DNA of 64,000 nucleotides, taken from contig JBCBRY010000001.1 in assembly GCA_039819485.1 (NCBI GenBank), forward strand, positions 124,001 to 188,000, read 5' to 3'. Below, piece after piece: positions 33,797 to 42,718 of this stretch. Made by a program: the position numbers and the translations under genes. The DNA is from UBA6168 sp039819485 (GTDB taxonomy: Bacteria > Bacteroidota > Bacteroidia > Chitinophagales > Saprospiraceae). The notes beneath the pieces are model-generated. The model was not told the origin of the DNA, ran no database searches, and saw nothing but the letters and a program-made list of their open reading frames with translations. Every line of letters starts with the position of its first letter. Position 1 is the stretch's first letter.

Positions 33797-34551
33797 GTCA
33801 ATAATTTGGTTAAAGGTTTTTAAGTCGGATGTAATTAGGTTGCAAAGCTCTTTGCTTGCGGATAAATGTGTCGGTTTTTTGGACATTTGTCAGTAAAAAC
33901 TCGTCTAGTGACTTTCTTAACAAATGACCTTATTAAAGGGCTTTTCAAAACAACATTTTGCATATTGGCGACAATCGACTTCAAAACAGAATTATATACG
34001 GTAAAGATTCCAAAATTATTGTCTAAAATCAATGCCAAATGTCATGTTAACATAAATTTCAAATTGGCTTAAAATAAGCCAAATTTGATTTGGTTTGGTG
34101 AAATGTTTTGTTGGTAAAATTTAAAGTAGTACGCAGATAAAAGATAGGAGGATTGTTCTCAAATTGGTGTTATTGCAATAGAAAATTTTTTTGTCAAAAA
34201 ACAGGTTTTCAATTTATCATTTATACTCGCAATGACTACTAAAATGACGGGGGGTTGCTGCTAAAGGTTACAAGAAAAGTTAAGAGGTTGTTAATTATCT
34301 ACAGAAGGTGATCTTTATCCGATCAACGACCTCAAAATCAATACGCGAAGGTTGCCAGCGTAAAATCATTTACCGGTCAGTCTGACCTGCTACGTATATG
34401 AGGGGTGTCGGCTATCTATTTTTAAATAAAGTTCTATCCCTTGTATTTTTTCCAGATCATTCAATTCATTCTCTATGAGGCCATTGATACCATTGTTCCT
34501 AATAAAGTGTTAGTTGATAAATCAGTACGGCAGACCTTGGAATGAAATCAT
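33797..34551. other. 755-bp gene-free region
   Basis: No supported gene. The segment is AT-rich. It contains a short palindrome GGTCAGTCTGACC at 34373-34385 and a 30-codon open stretch on the minus strand (about 34390-34500) with codon use that looks protein-like but no start. The latter could be a remnant. The promoter of the CotH-like gene should lie at its left end. Confidence 0.4.
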
Positions 34552-37500
34552 TTAAGCAGCCCTCTCTGCTAAACAAAAATCGATCAATTTCCGATAAATA
34601 TTATTCTCTCCCAAAATCTTCTTGTTCCCTAAAATAACCACATGCTCCCGTGCCCGGGTCAGCGCTACATTTAATTTCCGGTCCACTCCCTCTTCCGACA
34701 GCGATACCAGCGAATCCATTTGCGAAGCAGCGTTGGTACAAAGTGAAATGAGGATAATGTCCCTGGCCCCGCCCTGATAGCGTTCCACGGTATCAATGGT
34801 GATGCTGTTGCAATCGATGCTTTCCTTTTTGAGCACTTCCTGTATCTGTGCAATCTGTGCGCGGTAGGGGGTGATGACGCCGATGGTTTTTGGTTTTCCG
34901 ACCATTCGGTGCGGGATCTCGCTTTGCTCGGTTTGGTCTTCGGTCTCTGTTTCTTGGTTCTGGAAAAAGCCAATCAAATGGGCTACTTGTTCGGCTTCGA
35001 AGCGGTTGGTTTTGCGGGAAGGTGTTTCCCAATCGACCGGTGTATCAACAAAGGCAATTCGCTGGGAAGTAACAGCGGAAACCCAATCGGCCTGATGTCC
35101 ATTACTCTGCAGTGTGATCGGTGCTACCTGATTCTCATGGACGGGAATTTCAACTGGTAAAACCTTTAATTTGCCTTCATAAAAATGCTCGCCCGGAAAC
35201 CGCATAATGTCCTGATGCATGCGCCCCTGGTGGCTCAGGTGATCGAAGGCCCAGTTCCATTTATTTTCCATGCACCTTTTATAGAGCCGCTCGAAAAGGG
35301 AATTTCGCAGGTTGTGAAGGCCAATGGATTTTAATTTTGGATCACTGACCTCGGAGGCCACAGCCTCCTGCACCACTACCGCCGGTAATTGCTTGTGGTC
35401 GCCCACCAGAATAAATTGCTCAAATTGAGGCAGCAACCCTACCAGCATCGGTTCTAAAATCTGCGATGCCTCATCGATCACCACCCGCCGGAATTTCTTT
35501 AATTGCAATAATTGCAAATTGTTTGACAAGGAGGCCAGGGTGCTGATAAAAATGCGATGGCCGTTCAATATCTCGATCAACTCTTTTCGTTTCTGTACCT
35601 CTGTCATTTTATTCGTCAACAGTTGCCCTTTGAACCTTTCAGAAGTTGAATATTTTGAACCGATCCGCAAATAAGAGTTCTTTGCTGCCTCACTGATATT
35701 TTCAACCGCTTCGCAAATTTCATCCACTGCCCGGTTGGTGTATGCCAGCAATAGCAAGTTTTCTTCCGTATTTTCAAACACCCATTTTGCATAATTCTTC
35801 AACATCTGGCTGGTCTTTCCCGTGCCCGGCGGCCCCCAGAGCAGAAAATAGTCCTTTGCATGGAGCATCTTATGCAGAATGGTTTCCTGCTCTTTGGTGA
35901 GGGAAGTACTTTTCTCCCTTTGCAGTGGGTCAGGAAGAGGTGCCCGGTTCTTTTCCTCCTCCCGGCCTCTTCCGGAGGGGGAAAGGCTGTCATCCAGGAT
36001 ATTTGATGGAGCAGCAACAGTCAGCAATAAATCTCTTTTCCGCTTGCTACTTTCCGCCATCCGGAACAGCCCCTGGTACATGGCATTAAAACTCATGTCC
36101 ATCTGATCGTGCTCCAGGTTCCACACCTCAAATTCTTTAAAAATGGCTTTATTGAATTGTTTGTACCGCAGCCGAACCGTGACCGTTGTCTCGCCCATCT
36201 CCAGTACTGAGACTTTGAAAATCTGGGAAGAAATAGGAGTATTCAGTCCGTTAGTCCCCTGGTCTTGTCCCGAATTCACTTCGGGGTCGTCAGTCGGCTG
36301 ACCGTTACTAATCATCTTACTTTTCGACTGGCGAACCGGATAAAGCACCGCTATATCTCCCTTGCGAAAGTTGGCGAGTGGGTTGGTAGCAGCCGTTTTA
36401 TCAAAAACGATGATCGGTTCCTCTTCATTGGCTCGGTTCTCTCGGATTTTGAGGGATTTGATGACCTGGTAGTTCAGTTCCTTTTCATCAAATGTATCCA
36501 GCCAGAGCGCCGCCAGTCCATTAGCCTGATCAACCCCTTGAATGCCGGTTTTGGCCAATTGATGTTCCCGGGCGATGAGTCCGGAAAAGGCATTGAAATA
36601 GCGCCGCTCCAGGTCTTCGAGCGAGTTGTATGTTTTTTCAAACCGCTCAATGTTTTTCGTCAGGTAGCCTTTGATATGTGGAAAACGATTTTTCGTAATT
36701 CTCTGCAATACAGGCACTTGCCTTACATCTTCCCTGATATTTGCCAGCAACTGATCAATGGCCACCAATTGGTTGCGCACTTGCATGGCTTCGTTCTGTT
36801 CCGCTTTTACAGGTGGAGCATATTTTAATTGATTTGTGTCGAGGCCGGAGTAAAGGATGTAGCTTGCCGGCTCTATTTCACCTTTAAAAACCGAGCGCAC
36901 CATCAGGTCGTACAAGAGCGTCTGGATGAAATGGCTGGCACCGATCCCATATTTATTGGGCATGAAAGGTTTGCCACTCTTCAATTCGATGATTGCGCTT
37001 TCGCTCTCTTTTTTATAAAATATATCCAGGCGTCCCTGCAAGCCATGCGTTTCATCGTAGAAGGAGGGTTCGAGATAACACTCACTGGGCTCAATGTTCG
37101 ATCTTTTCATCCCCCGATTGACCATCCCTTGCAGGGTCACCCAGTGTTTTTGCGACTTTTGGTAAATCTCCCGGATGGCGGAATCTGGCAGCACCGCAAA
37201 TGTCAACGGATTGGTTTTGAAGACTTTAGGAAAAGTTTTCTTGAAGACGGCCTTGGGGTTGTTCATCAGTTCATCCAAAAAGAAATTGGCAATATTCCCC
37301 AAAATCATCGGGATGCTCTGTTCAAAAGGAAGGTATTTGTTCAACAGGTAAACCACCGGTTCTGCTCCCCTCCCCTGAAAGCAATTGGCCACTGCCGACA
37401 CATCCAATAAATAGTCGGGCTGAACAACAATGGCCCGCGGGCGGTACATGCCTTTGTCATCCACTTCCACATCCAACAGGCTCAGCGTAACGGGCAACCC

Positions 37501-38094
37501 AAATATTTTCCTGACCTGACGAATGGTCTGATTAAAGGAGGCATTGCGGTCCGCAATGTTATATTTCACCAAAACGGGCAAAGCCGGGTTGGCTTCATCG
37601 CGGACCAACAGGCAGTCATTTTCCACATCGTCCTCTAAGACCACCACCCTCGCCTGCTTCTTGAAAGCTTTTACTTTTACTTCAGTGTACGCAAAAGGAA
37701 TATCGGGAGGAATGATATTCAGGATTTCATCGGGGATGGCTTCGTCAAGCAGTCCGGCAATACACTGAGCAAGGGTTTTGAAGCCCAGGCAATACAAGTC
37801 ATATTGCTCATTATCAGCCACATAGGACCGATGTTTTTTCCGAAAAAAATGAATCCAGTACTGCGTCCTTTTATTGATATGAAACTGGTGACAGGCAAAA
37901 GAAATACGGGCAAACAGGGTGGTGAACTGAATGTTTTCAGCCTTGGTCACCTCGATGAACAACAGTTCCAGGAGCCGGGCCAGGGCATCTGTTTTCTGGG
38001 CATGTGTCCACGTTTCATGTGTCTGCACTTTCATCATTTCGATGTAAAACAGACGGGCCAGTTCGGTGGCGCTATGTGAGTGGTTGTTGCTCAT
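34552..38094 (-). CDS. Dna2-like nuclease-helicase: PD-(D/E)XK domain fused to SF1 helicase
   Basis: The 1180-residue cytosolic protein has a nuclease-like domain around residues 340-420 (LQGRLDIFYK, AIIELKSGKP, HFIQTLLYDLMV), then an SF1B (UPF1/Dna2-type) helicase. The helicase has Walker A LLWGPPGTGKTSQM near 750, motif II VVIDEASQI near 870, GDHKQLPAVV, motif V-VI VERYQGGARDIILISL and NVALTRAREHVVI. It should cut and unwind DNA or RNA in repair. Three stretches at about residues 594-617, 701-730 and 1043-1070 are encoded by palindromic or dispersed repeats without breaking the frame. They are likely loops outside the core. Confidence 0.85.
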   Translation of the reverse strand: MSNNHSHSATELARLFYIEMMKVQTHETWTHAQKTDALARLLELLFIEVTKAENIQFTTLFARISFACHQFHINKRTQYWIHFFRKKHRSYVADNEQYDLYCLGFKTLAQCIAGLLDEAIPDEILNIIPPDIPFAYTEVKVKAFKKQARVVVLEDDVENDCLLVRDEANPALPVLVKYNIADRNASFNQTIRQVRKIFGLPVTLSLLDVEVDDKGMYRPRAIVVQPDYLLDVSAVANCFQGRGAEPVVYLLNKYLPFEQSIPMILGNIANFFLDELMNNPKAVFKKTFPKVFKTNPLTFAVLPDSAIREIYQKSQKHWVTLQGMVNRGMKRSNIEPSECYLEPSFYDETHGLQGRLDIFYKKESESAIIELKSGKPFMPNKYGIGASHFIQTLLYDLMVRSVFKGEIEPASYILYSGLDTNQLKYAPPVKAEQNEAMQVRNQLVAIDQLLANIREDVRQVPVLQRITKNRFPHIKGYLTKNIERFEKTYNSLEDLERRYFNAFSGLIAREHQLAKTGIQGVDQANGLAALWLDTFDEKELNYQVIKSLKIRENRANEEEPIIVFDKTAATNPLANFRKGDIAVLYPVRQSKSKMISNGQPTDDPEVNSGQDQGTNGLNTPISSQIFKVSVLEMGETTVTVRLRYKQFNKAIFKEFEVWNLEHDQMDMSFNAMYQGLFRMAESSKRKRDLLLTVAAPSNILDDSLSPSGRGREEEKNRAPLPDPLQREKSTSLTKEQETILHKMLHAKDYFLLWGPPGTGKTSQMLKNYAKWVFENTEENLLLLAYTNRAVDEICEAVENISEAAKNSYLRIGSKYSTSERFKGQLLTNKMTEVQKRKELIEILNGHRIFISTLASLSNNLQLLQLKKFRRVVIDEASQILEPMLVGLLPQFEQFILVGDHKQLPAVVVQEAVASEVSDPKLKSIGLHNLRNSLFERLYKRCMENKWNWAFDHLSHQGRMHQDIMRFPGEHFYEGKLKVLPVEIPVHENQVAPITLQSNGHQADWVSAVTSQRIAFVDTPVDWETPSRKTNRFEAEQVAHLIGFFQNQETETEDQTEQSEIPHRMVGKPKTIGVITPYRAQIAQIQEVLKKESIDCNSITIDTVERYQGGARDIILISLCTNAASQMDSLVSLSEEGVDRKLNVALTRAREHVVILGNKKILGENNIYRKLIDFCLAERAA
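34891..34943. repeat. dispersed repeat inside helicase gene (insert 3)
   Basis: The 24-base core 34907-34930 is identical to 29300-29323 in an intergenic spacer, with matching flanks. On the coding strand it adds residues TEDQTEQSEIPHRMVGKP between LIGFFQNQ and TIGVITPYRAQ, a variable loop before helicase motif V. Confidence 0.75.
35905..35990. repeat. GC-rich palindromic repeat inside helicase gene (insert 2)
   Basis: Imperfect arms CTTTTCTCCC...AGGAAGAGG and CCTCTTCCGGAGGGGGAAAG form a palindrome. It encodes SLSPSGRGREEEKNRAPLPD, a proline- and charge-rich insert between the nuclease and helicase parts. It is related by composition and words to the intergenic repeat at 1449-1521. Confidence 0.6.
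36245..36311. repeat. palindrome CCCGAA/TTCGGG inside helicase gene (insert 1)
   Basis: CCCGAA (36269-36274) and TTCGGG (36280-36285) form the centre, and outer words TTAGT and ACTAA extend the dyad. It encodes ISNGQPTDDPEVNSGQDQGT, a low-complexity polar stretch in the linker before a beta-rich domain. Confidence 0.6.
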
Positions 38095-38107
38095 TTTCGG
38101 AAGAGGA

Positions 38108-38115
38108 CAAAAGTA
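38108..38115 (-). promoter_or_regulatory. -7 promoter element TACTTTTG of the helicase gene
   Basis: On the minus strand TACTTTTG matches TAnnTTTG, 13 bases before the ATG at 38094. Confidence 0.5.
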
Positions 38116-38307
38116 TCAAAAAGCAGAGGCAATGATGGCGAGTGAACGGTGGCCCGTCTTTCAAGTTGCCCCTTTTTTTACAAAACCCAGTTTCAGCACG
38201 CGCATTTAAATTGATTTTTTCCAAAAAAACCTAACTTTCCGCCCAATGCCTATCACTAATAATTTTCACTATTAAACCCAAGTCTGTTAGTTTAAATCGA
38301 AAGGGAA

Positions 38308-38379
38308 CAGGGGTCAGGAGCCAGCAGTCAGGCATAGTGTTTTCGCCAATCTAACCTGAGTGCTGGCTCCTGACCCCTG
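38308..38379. repeat. inverted repeat with 25-base arms
   Basis: Arms at 38308-38332 and 38355-38379 differ at one position and include GGGTCAGGAGCCAGCA. The word GTCAGG recurs within each arm. The hairpin stands between the divergent helicase and outer-membrane barrel genes, just 21 bases before the latter's ATG. Confidence 0.75.
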
Positions 38380-38400
38380 ACAACTAAAAAAATTCACAAC

Positions 38401-39138
38401 ATGAAAAAATTTACTATCTCACTCTTTGTATTTCTTTTTTGCCTGACACTCCATGCCCAGGAATTTTGGTTTGAAGCCGGGCTGAAAGGTGGCGTTGGCA
38501 TGTCGTTTCTCTACAATAAAAACGTGGTGGACGACAGCAACTGGGACTATGCCCTCACGCCGATGTTCGGCGCAGGTGCAAAGTTTTCTTGTAATTTCGG
38601 CCCCTATCACGGCGTCTTTCTGGAAGGGCTTTTCAATAAGTCAACGCAAGATTTTAGATACAACATCGCCAGTTCGACAGAGGACTTTGACTATAGCGTT
38701 GAATGGCAAAGCATCGATTTGTACGTATTGTACCGGGGCATCAAAAACCGGGTATACTTCGAAGTCGGCCCGATGTACTCCTTGATCCAAAAGTTCGAAC
38801 AGCCTTTAATACATAATGCAGCTGCCAGCGAATCGACAGATTTTTACGAAAACAGCTACTTCGGTGGTGTTTTCGGGTTTGGTGGCTACATTGCCGGGGC
38901 CGAAACATTTTCGGTAGGTATTGGTGTCCGATTGAACTACGGTTTCGGCGACATCGTCAACGACAAGGGACTGGCGGAGAGCAACGGTTTCCCCAATCCT
39001 GTCAAAGACATCGCTTACGAAACGGAGGAAAGGACCAACATCATGTTCGCCCAATTTTTAGTGGAGTTCAATTTTGGTGTAGGACGGTTTGCGAAGACAG
39101 CTTGTAGCGAGCGCTTCAAGCGGATTCGGAGGAGGTAA
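38401..39138 (+). CDS. outer-membrane beta-barrel protein, 245 aa
   Basis: A signal peptide (MKKFTISLFVFLFCLTLHAQ) leads a chain of alternating strands (WFEAGLKGGVGMSF, YALTPMFGAGAKFSC, SIDLYVLYRGIKNRVYFEVG) as in the PorT/OmpA-like eight-strand barrels of Bacteroidota. The last barrel strand seems to end at FLVEFNFGVG, followed by a basic tail RFAKTACSERFKRIRRR that is atypical for a barrel end. This suggests a 3' extension after a lost stop or a short frameshift. Role unknown. Confidence 0.75.
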   Translation: MKKFTISLFVFLFCLTLHAQEFWFEAGLKGGVGMSFLYNKNVVDDSNWDYALTPMFGAGAKFSCNFGPYHGVFLEGLFNKSTQDFRYNIASSTEDFDYSVEWQSIDLYVLYRGIKNRVYFEVGPMYSLIQKFEQPLIHNAAASESTDFYENSYFGGVFGFGGYIAGAETFSVGIGVRLNYGFGDIVNDKGLAESNGFPNPVKDIAYETEERTNIMFAQFLVEFNFGVGRFAKTACSERFKRIRRR

Positions 39139-39145
39139 GCTGAAA

Positions 39146-39195
39146 AATGGTACGAGAAGATGTCATTTTTTGAAAAAACGACATCTCGTACCATT
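39146..39195. repeat. hairpin with ATGTCATTTTTT centre
   Basis: Arms AATGGTACGAG...ATGTC (39146-39164) and GACATCTCGTACCATT (39180-39195) pair with one 3-base bulge. The centre is TTTTTTGAAAAAA. It lies directly after the barrel gene and shares the TGTCATTTTT word with the elements at 30.6 and 55.3 kb. Confidence 0.6.
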
Positions 39196-39202
39196 GAAAT
39201 AG

Positions 39203-39242
39203 ACAAAGGCCGGTCAGCAAACTGACCGGCCTTTGTTTTTTG
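39203..39242. terminator. bidirectional intrinsic terminator
   Basis: Perfect 15-base arms (ACAAAGGCCGGTCAG at 39203-39217 and its complement at 39222-39236) with a 4-base loop are followed by a T-run on the plus strand. It lies between the convergent barrel and aspartate dehydrogenase genes. Confidence 0.8.
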
Positions 39243-39262
39243 GCAAAATTCATTTTTTAACC

Positions 39263-40111
39263 TCAGCAAAAAACAAATGGGCCATGCGAAACGCCCCTGG
39301 AACAATGGAGCACACTGCTCAAAAAGGAAGCAAAAGTAGCTGACCCGGTCACCGCACCGTGGCTGGCGGGATTGTCCCGCACCAGGTCAAGCTTCAATCC
39401 GCTGTGGGTGACCACCTCACATCTTACAATGTGGGCCTCCAGTCTTTGGTCGGCCACGACCTCACCAACGCAATCGGCAAATCCCAACGTTTTGGCCGCC
39501 AAAGCATAGATGGCCATCGTGTTGGTATTTTGAGGGGCCAGGCGGTTGATTTCAGATACGTTGCCGGTGGCAATAATCAGTTCCTGATCGGTCAATTCCA
39601 TTGCCTCGTCCAATCGGTTCCGGGCCGCTGCTTCCGTTAACTTGAACGACTGCGGATGCTTTTTCATCGTCACCTTCAGGTTTTTTATTTGCCCTTGCTG
39701 ATCCAAACGGATCACATCCCAAATCCCAATGGACGCCCCGATCGGAATGTAGCACCGATGCCCTGACTGCTCCAGTTGGTGGAGCACATTTTGGTGAAAA
39801 GCCGCATCCCCCAGTGCCGTAGGAGAAGACATGAAGAGATCAGTATGCTCCAAAATATCAACGGCATGTGCCTGAAGCACAGACGGGTGGGAACACTCGA
39901 TGACCAATTCAATTTCCGGCAGGAATGGCAGGAGGTCTTTGATTTCCCGGCAAATGGTTACATCGGACGGGATGTCGTGTTCCGCAAAAACGTCCTGGGA
40001 CCGGTTCCACAAATACTTTGGCTGAAATTGCTGCTTGAATGCGGGGTTTTCCTGCATGGTTTTGAACAGCGTTTGTCCAACTTTTCCGAACCCTAAAATG
40101 GCGACCTTCAT
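39263..40111 (-). CDS. L-aspartate dehydrogenase-like oxidoreductase (NadX family)
   Basis: The 282-residue protein starts with a Rossmann site, MKVAILGFGKVGQTLFKTM. It continues LVIECSHPSVLQAHA, SPTALGDAAFH, IPIGASIGIWDVIRL and NTNTMAIYALAAKTLGFA, and ends with the catalytic region SGLKLDLVRDNPASHGAVTG. This is the aspartate dehydrogenase/NadX pattern: oxidation of L-aspartate to iminoaspartate with NAD(P)+. No nad genes lie beside it, so a catabolic or other amino-acid dehydrogenase role is also possible. A terminator follows the gene. Confidence 0.78.
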   Translation of the reverse strand: MKVAILGFGKVGQTLFKTMQENPAFKQQFQPKYLWNRSQDVFAEHDIPSDVTICREIKDLLPFLPEIELVIECSHPSVLQAHAVDILEHTDLFMSSPTALGDAAFHQNVLHQLEQSGHRCYIPIGASIGIWDVIRLDQQGQIKNLKVTMKKHPQSFKLTEAAARNRLDEAMELTDQELIIATGNVSEINRLAPQNTNTMAIYALAAKTLGFADCVGEVVADQRLEAHIVRCEVVTHSGLKLDLVRDNPASHGAVTGSATFASFLSSVLHCSRGVSHGPFVFC

Positions 40112-40172
40112 TGGTATTCTTTTTTAAGAGGTAAAGATAAGAGATGCTTTACTGCCGAAGTTTCTTCGGTAA

Positions 40173-40202
40173 AAAAGGCAGTGCCGGACGGCACTGCCTT
40201 TT
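40173..40202. terminator. intrinsic terminator
   Basis: GGCAGTGCCG (40177-40186) and its complement (40189-40198) with flanking A and T runs form a strong bidirectional hairpin downstream of the M49 peptidase gene. Two smaller CCGAAG...CTTCGG dyads flank it (about 40155-40169 and 40214-40229). Confidence 0.8.
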
Positions 40203-40245
40203 CATTTAGTATGTGATGTCGCCGAAGTCACCTTCGGCGGTACGG

Positions 40246-42279
40246 TCAGTTCACTGCCGGCAAAAAACCAAAGTTCTCCGCGTAGTCCAACATCTGCTCT
40301 GTGAAATCATCCGGGTATTCCACTTGGATATCGGTGATTTCGCCATTCTCTTCGACGGGCACCAATTTCGGGTTGATGAAACCGCCGTAGGGTGGAATAT
40401 TCAATTTCGCCGAACGGTCCAGTACTTCCTGGTGGATAGCCGGATCGACCTGAATACCGTAGTCTTCAAAAATAGCTTTGGCCGCTGCGTAATCACCTTG
40501 CGATTTAATGCGCTGCACTTCTCTCAGCAACTCCCCGAACAGCTCCCGCATTTTATCATAATCTTTGATATCGATGTATGATTTGCCCTCCCGTTTGACC
40601 ATCTCGACCGCACCGGCGGCGCTACCTTTTTCGAAAGCCCAATGAGCGACCATGGCCCGGTTGCGCATGTGGGCCTGCTCAATTGTCTTGCCGGGCTGGA
40701 TGCGGCGCAGTTGGGTCATCATGCCGTTTTTTAGGTAGCTGTCGTATTCGGCTTTGCCGACATCGAGGGACTCCATGAGGCCCATGTCCACCAGTTTTTG
40801 ATCCATGATGTAATAAAGAGCGACCAGGTCGGCCCGAGCTTCTTCCAGTGGCGAGGCGAAGTTTTGCAGGGCTTGTGCCGGATTTTCAACACCGGGCTCC
40901 AACTGGCCGGAGGCGTGGCCGATGACTTCGTGCAGGGCAGTATGCATTTTAGCGCCCAGTTTACCATGCTTTTTGGCACGGGCGATTTCCTCATCGTCGT
41001 GGGCAAATTCCTGAAGGAGGCCCGGGCCGTCAGCATTGCTGTACCCTTCAACGATGTTGCCAAGGCTTACCGACTTCGAACCATGCCGGGCCCTGATCCA
41101 GTTGGAATTGGGCAAGTTAACGCCGATCGGGGTGGAAGGAGAGGCGTCACCTGACTCACCCGCCACATTGACTACTTTGTATGAAATTCCCACTACCTCT
41201 TTCTTTTTATGCTCGTCCATGATGGGTGAATTGCTTTCGAAATAAGCAGCATTGTCAGCGACTACCGCCATGCGTTCGCTCGCTTCAAAATCGTTGATTT
41301 CGACAATGGATTCATAACTGCCTTTATAGCCGAGCGGATCGTGATAGACCTCGATGAAACTATTGATGTAATCAATATCACCTTCCGTGGCCTGTGTCCA
41401 CGCGATGCTGTAGAGGTCAAAAGTTTTCAGGTCACCTGTTTTATAATATTCGATAAGGAGTTCGAGGGCCTTTTTCTGCGGCTCGTTTTCGGCCACGGTG
41501 GTAGCCAGCTCCAGCCATTTGATGATTTCCTGAATGGCTTCACCGTACATGCCGTCTACTTTCCAGACGCGTTCCTGCAATTGGCCGCTTTCATCTTTCA
41601 CCAATTGGGAATTCAGGCCAAACAAGGGAGCATAAAGCCCAGCGTCTTCATTTTTCTTAGCGTAAAATGCCTTAGCTTCCGCAGTACCGACATTGTCTGC
41701 ATAAAAGTTGACGGCGGAGTTTTCAAGGAGTTTTTCAGGGTCACTTTGGTCAATCCGCATTGGATCAACGGATGGGTCAAACATGGCTCGTTTGGCCACA
41801 TCGGAAAGGGCCGCCCCGGTTTCAGAAAGAATTGTTTCAAAATAGTCCTGGGAAAATTCAGGTGTGAACTTCTCGTTGCCGTAGTGGTGATGGATACCGC
41901 TTGCAAACCAGACTTCTTTGGCATATTTCTCCAGTCCCTTCCAGTCTGCGCTGCTTTTATCACCTTTGTAATCCATCATGATTTTATCCAAAGCTTTGCG
42001 GATGGCGAGGTTGTGCTTATAGTTTTGATCGTACGTAATGTCCCTGCCCGCCAGTCCTGCCTGGGTCAGGTAATAGACGAGCTTCTTTTGGTCCAGGGTC
42101 AGTTTTTCGAACCCGGGGATCTGGTAGCGGATCATTTTTTTATCGGCAAAACTTTCCGTTTGCCACACAAATTCATCTGTCTCTTTATCGGATGTTTCCA
42201 GTGTCGAAGGCTTGTCAGATGGTGTACAAGCCAGAAAAAAACAGGTCAGAGCCAAAAAATAATAAAAGTGTTTTTTCAT
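40246..42279 (-). CDS. M49-like (dipeptidyl peptidase III family) zinc peptidase, lipoprotein
   Basis: A lipoprotein signal peptide (MKKHFYYFLALTCFFLAC) precedes a 660-residue domain. The zinc motif HEVIGH is at about residues 448-453 within ALHEVIGHASGQ, and the third ligand Glu is in PLEEARADLVALYY some 35 residues later. This is the HExxGH arrangement of family M49. The enzyme should remove dipeptides from oligopeptides in the periplasm. I recall that Bacteroidota members are sometimes mislabelled as dihydrofolate reductase. Length is normal. Confidence 0.88.
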   Translation of the reverse strand: MKKHFYYFLALTCFFLACTPSDKPSTLETSDKETDEFVWQTESFADKKMIRYQIPGFEKLTLDQKKLVYYLTQAGLAGRDITYDQNYKHNLAIRKALDKIMMDYKGDKSSADWKGLEKYAKEVWFASGIHHHYGNEKFTPEFSQDYFETILSETGAALSDVAKRAMFDPSVDPMRIDQSDPEKLLENSAVNFYADNVGTAEAKAFYAKKNEDAGLYAPLFGLNSQLVKDESGQLQERVWKVDGMYGEAIQEIIKWLELATTVAENEPQKKALELLIEYYKTGDLKTFDLYSIAWTQATEGDIDYINSFIEVYHDPLGYKGSYESIVEINDFEASERMAVVADNAAYFESNSPIMDEHKKKEVVGISYKVVNVAGESGDASPSTPIGVNLPNSNWIRARHGSKSVSLGNIVEGYSNADGPGLLQEFAHDDEEIARAKKHGKLGAKMHTALHEVIGHASGQLEPGVENPAQALQNFASPLEEARADLVALYYIMDQKLVDMGLMESLDVGKAEYDSYLKNGMMTQLRRIQPGKTIEQAHMRNRAMVAHWAFEKGSAAGAVEMVKREGKSYIDIKDYDKMRELFGELLREVQRIKSQGDYAAAKAIFEDYGIQVDPAIHQEVLDRSAKLNIPPYGGFINPKLVPVEENGEITDIQVEYPDDFTEQMLDYAENFGFLPAVN

Positions 42280-42718
42280 GTTGTGTTATTTTTCGAAAAG
42301 TATAGAAAGTAAAAGCGAGCCTCATCCTGATAGCGCCCGTTTTTCCTTTTCACAGAGAAATTTAAACAATAGAAATTTATCTTAAAAATTTGACTGGTGA
42401 AATTAGCAGAAATATTTGTTTGGGAATTGATAGAATCCTGGAAAAAGAGAAAAATTTGGAGAATTAAGTAATTTATTATTTCCTTTTCGAATTTCTGACA
42501 ACTGATTTCCACACTAGAAAACACAATTACCAGGCCTCCTTTTATATTCAAAAAAACGGCTTTTGTTCCATGTTCTTTCTCTACAACTGCTCGAAAAGTG
42601 CTCCCAAACCAACCCGGCACATTCCTGAAAACCAGGTCGGTTGGGGCATCCAAAAGGTCACGTTAGAAAATCCTCTAATATTTTTTTCATAGTCACTTTA
42701 TGATTCCAGTGATTAACC
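42280..42718. other. 439-bp gap, AT-rich
   Basis: No supported gene. A minus-strand open frame spans most of it and overlaps the peptidase start, but it lacks family features and has low-complexity AT-rich codons. The peptidase promoter should be at its left side. Confidence 0.4.

Noticed and set aside
41341..42312. 323-codon plus-strand frame opposite the M49 peptidase
   Set aside because: The minus strand has the zinc peptidase motif and lipoprotein signal. The plus frame has no recognisable domain.
42276..42653. 125-codon minus-strand frame upstream of the M49 peptidase
   Set aside because: AT-rich with low complexity, overlaps the peptidase start and lacks any signal or domain.
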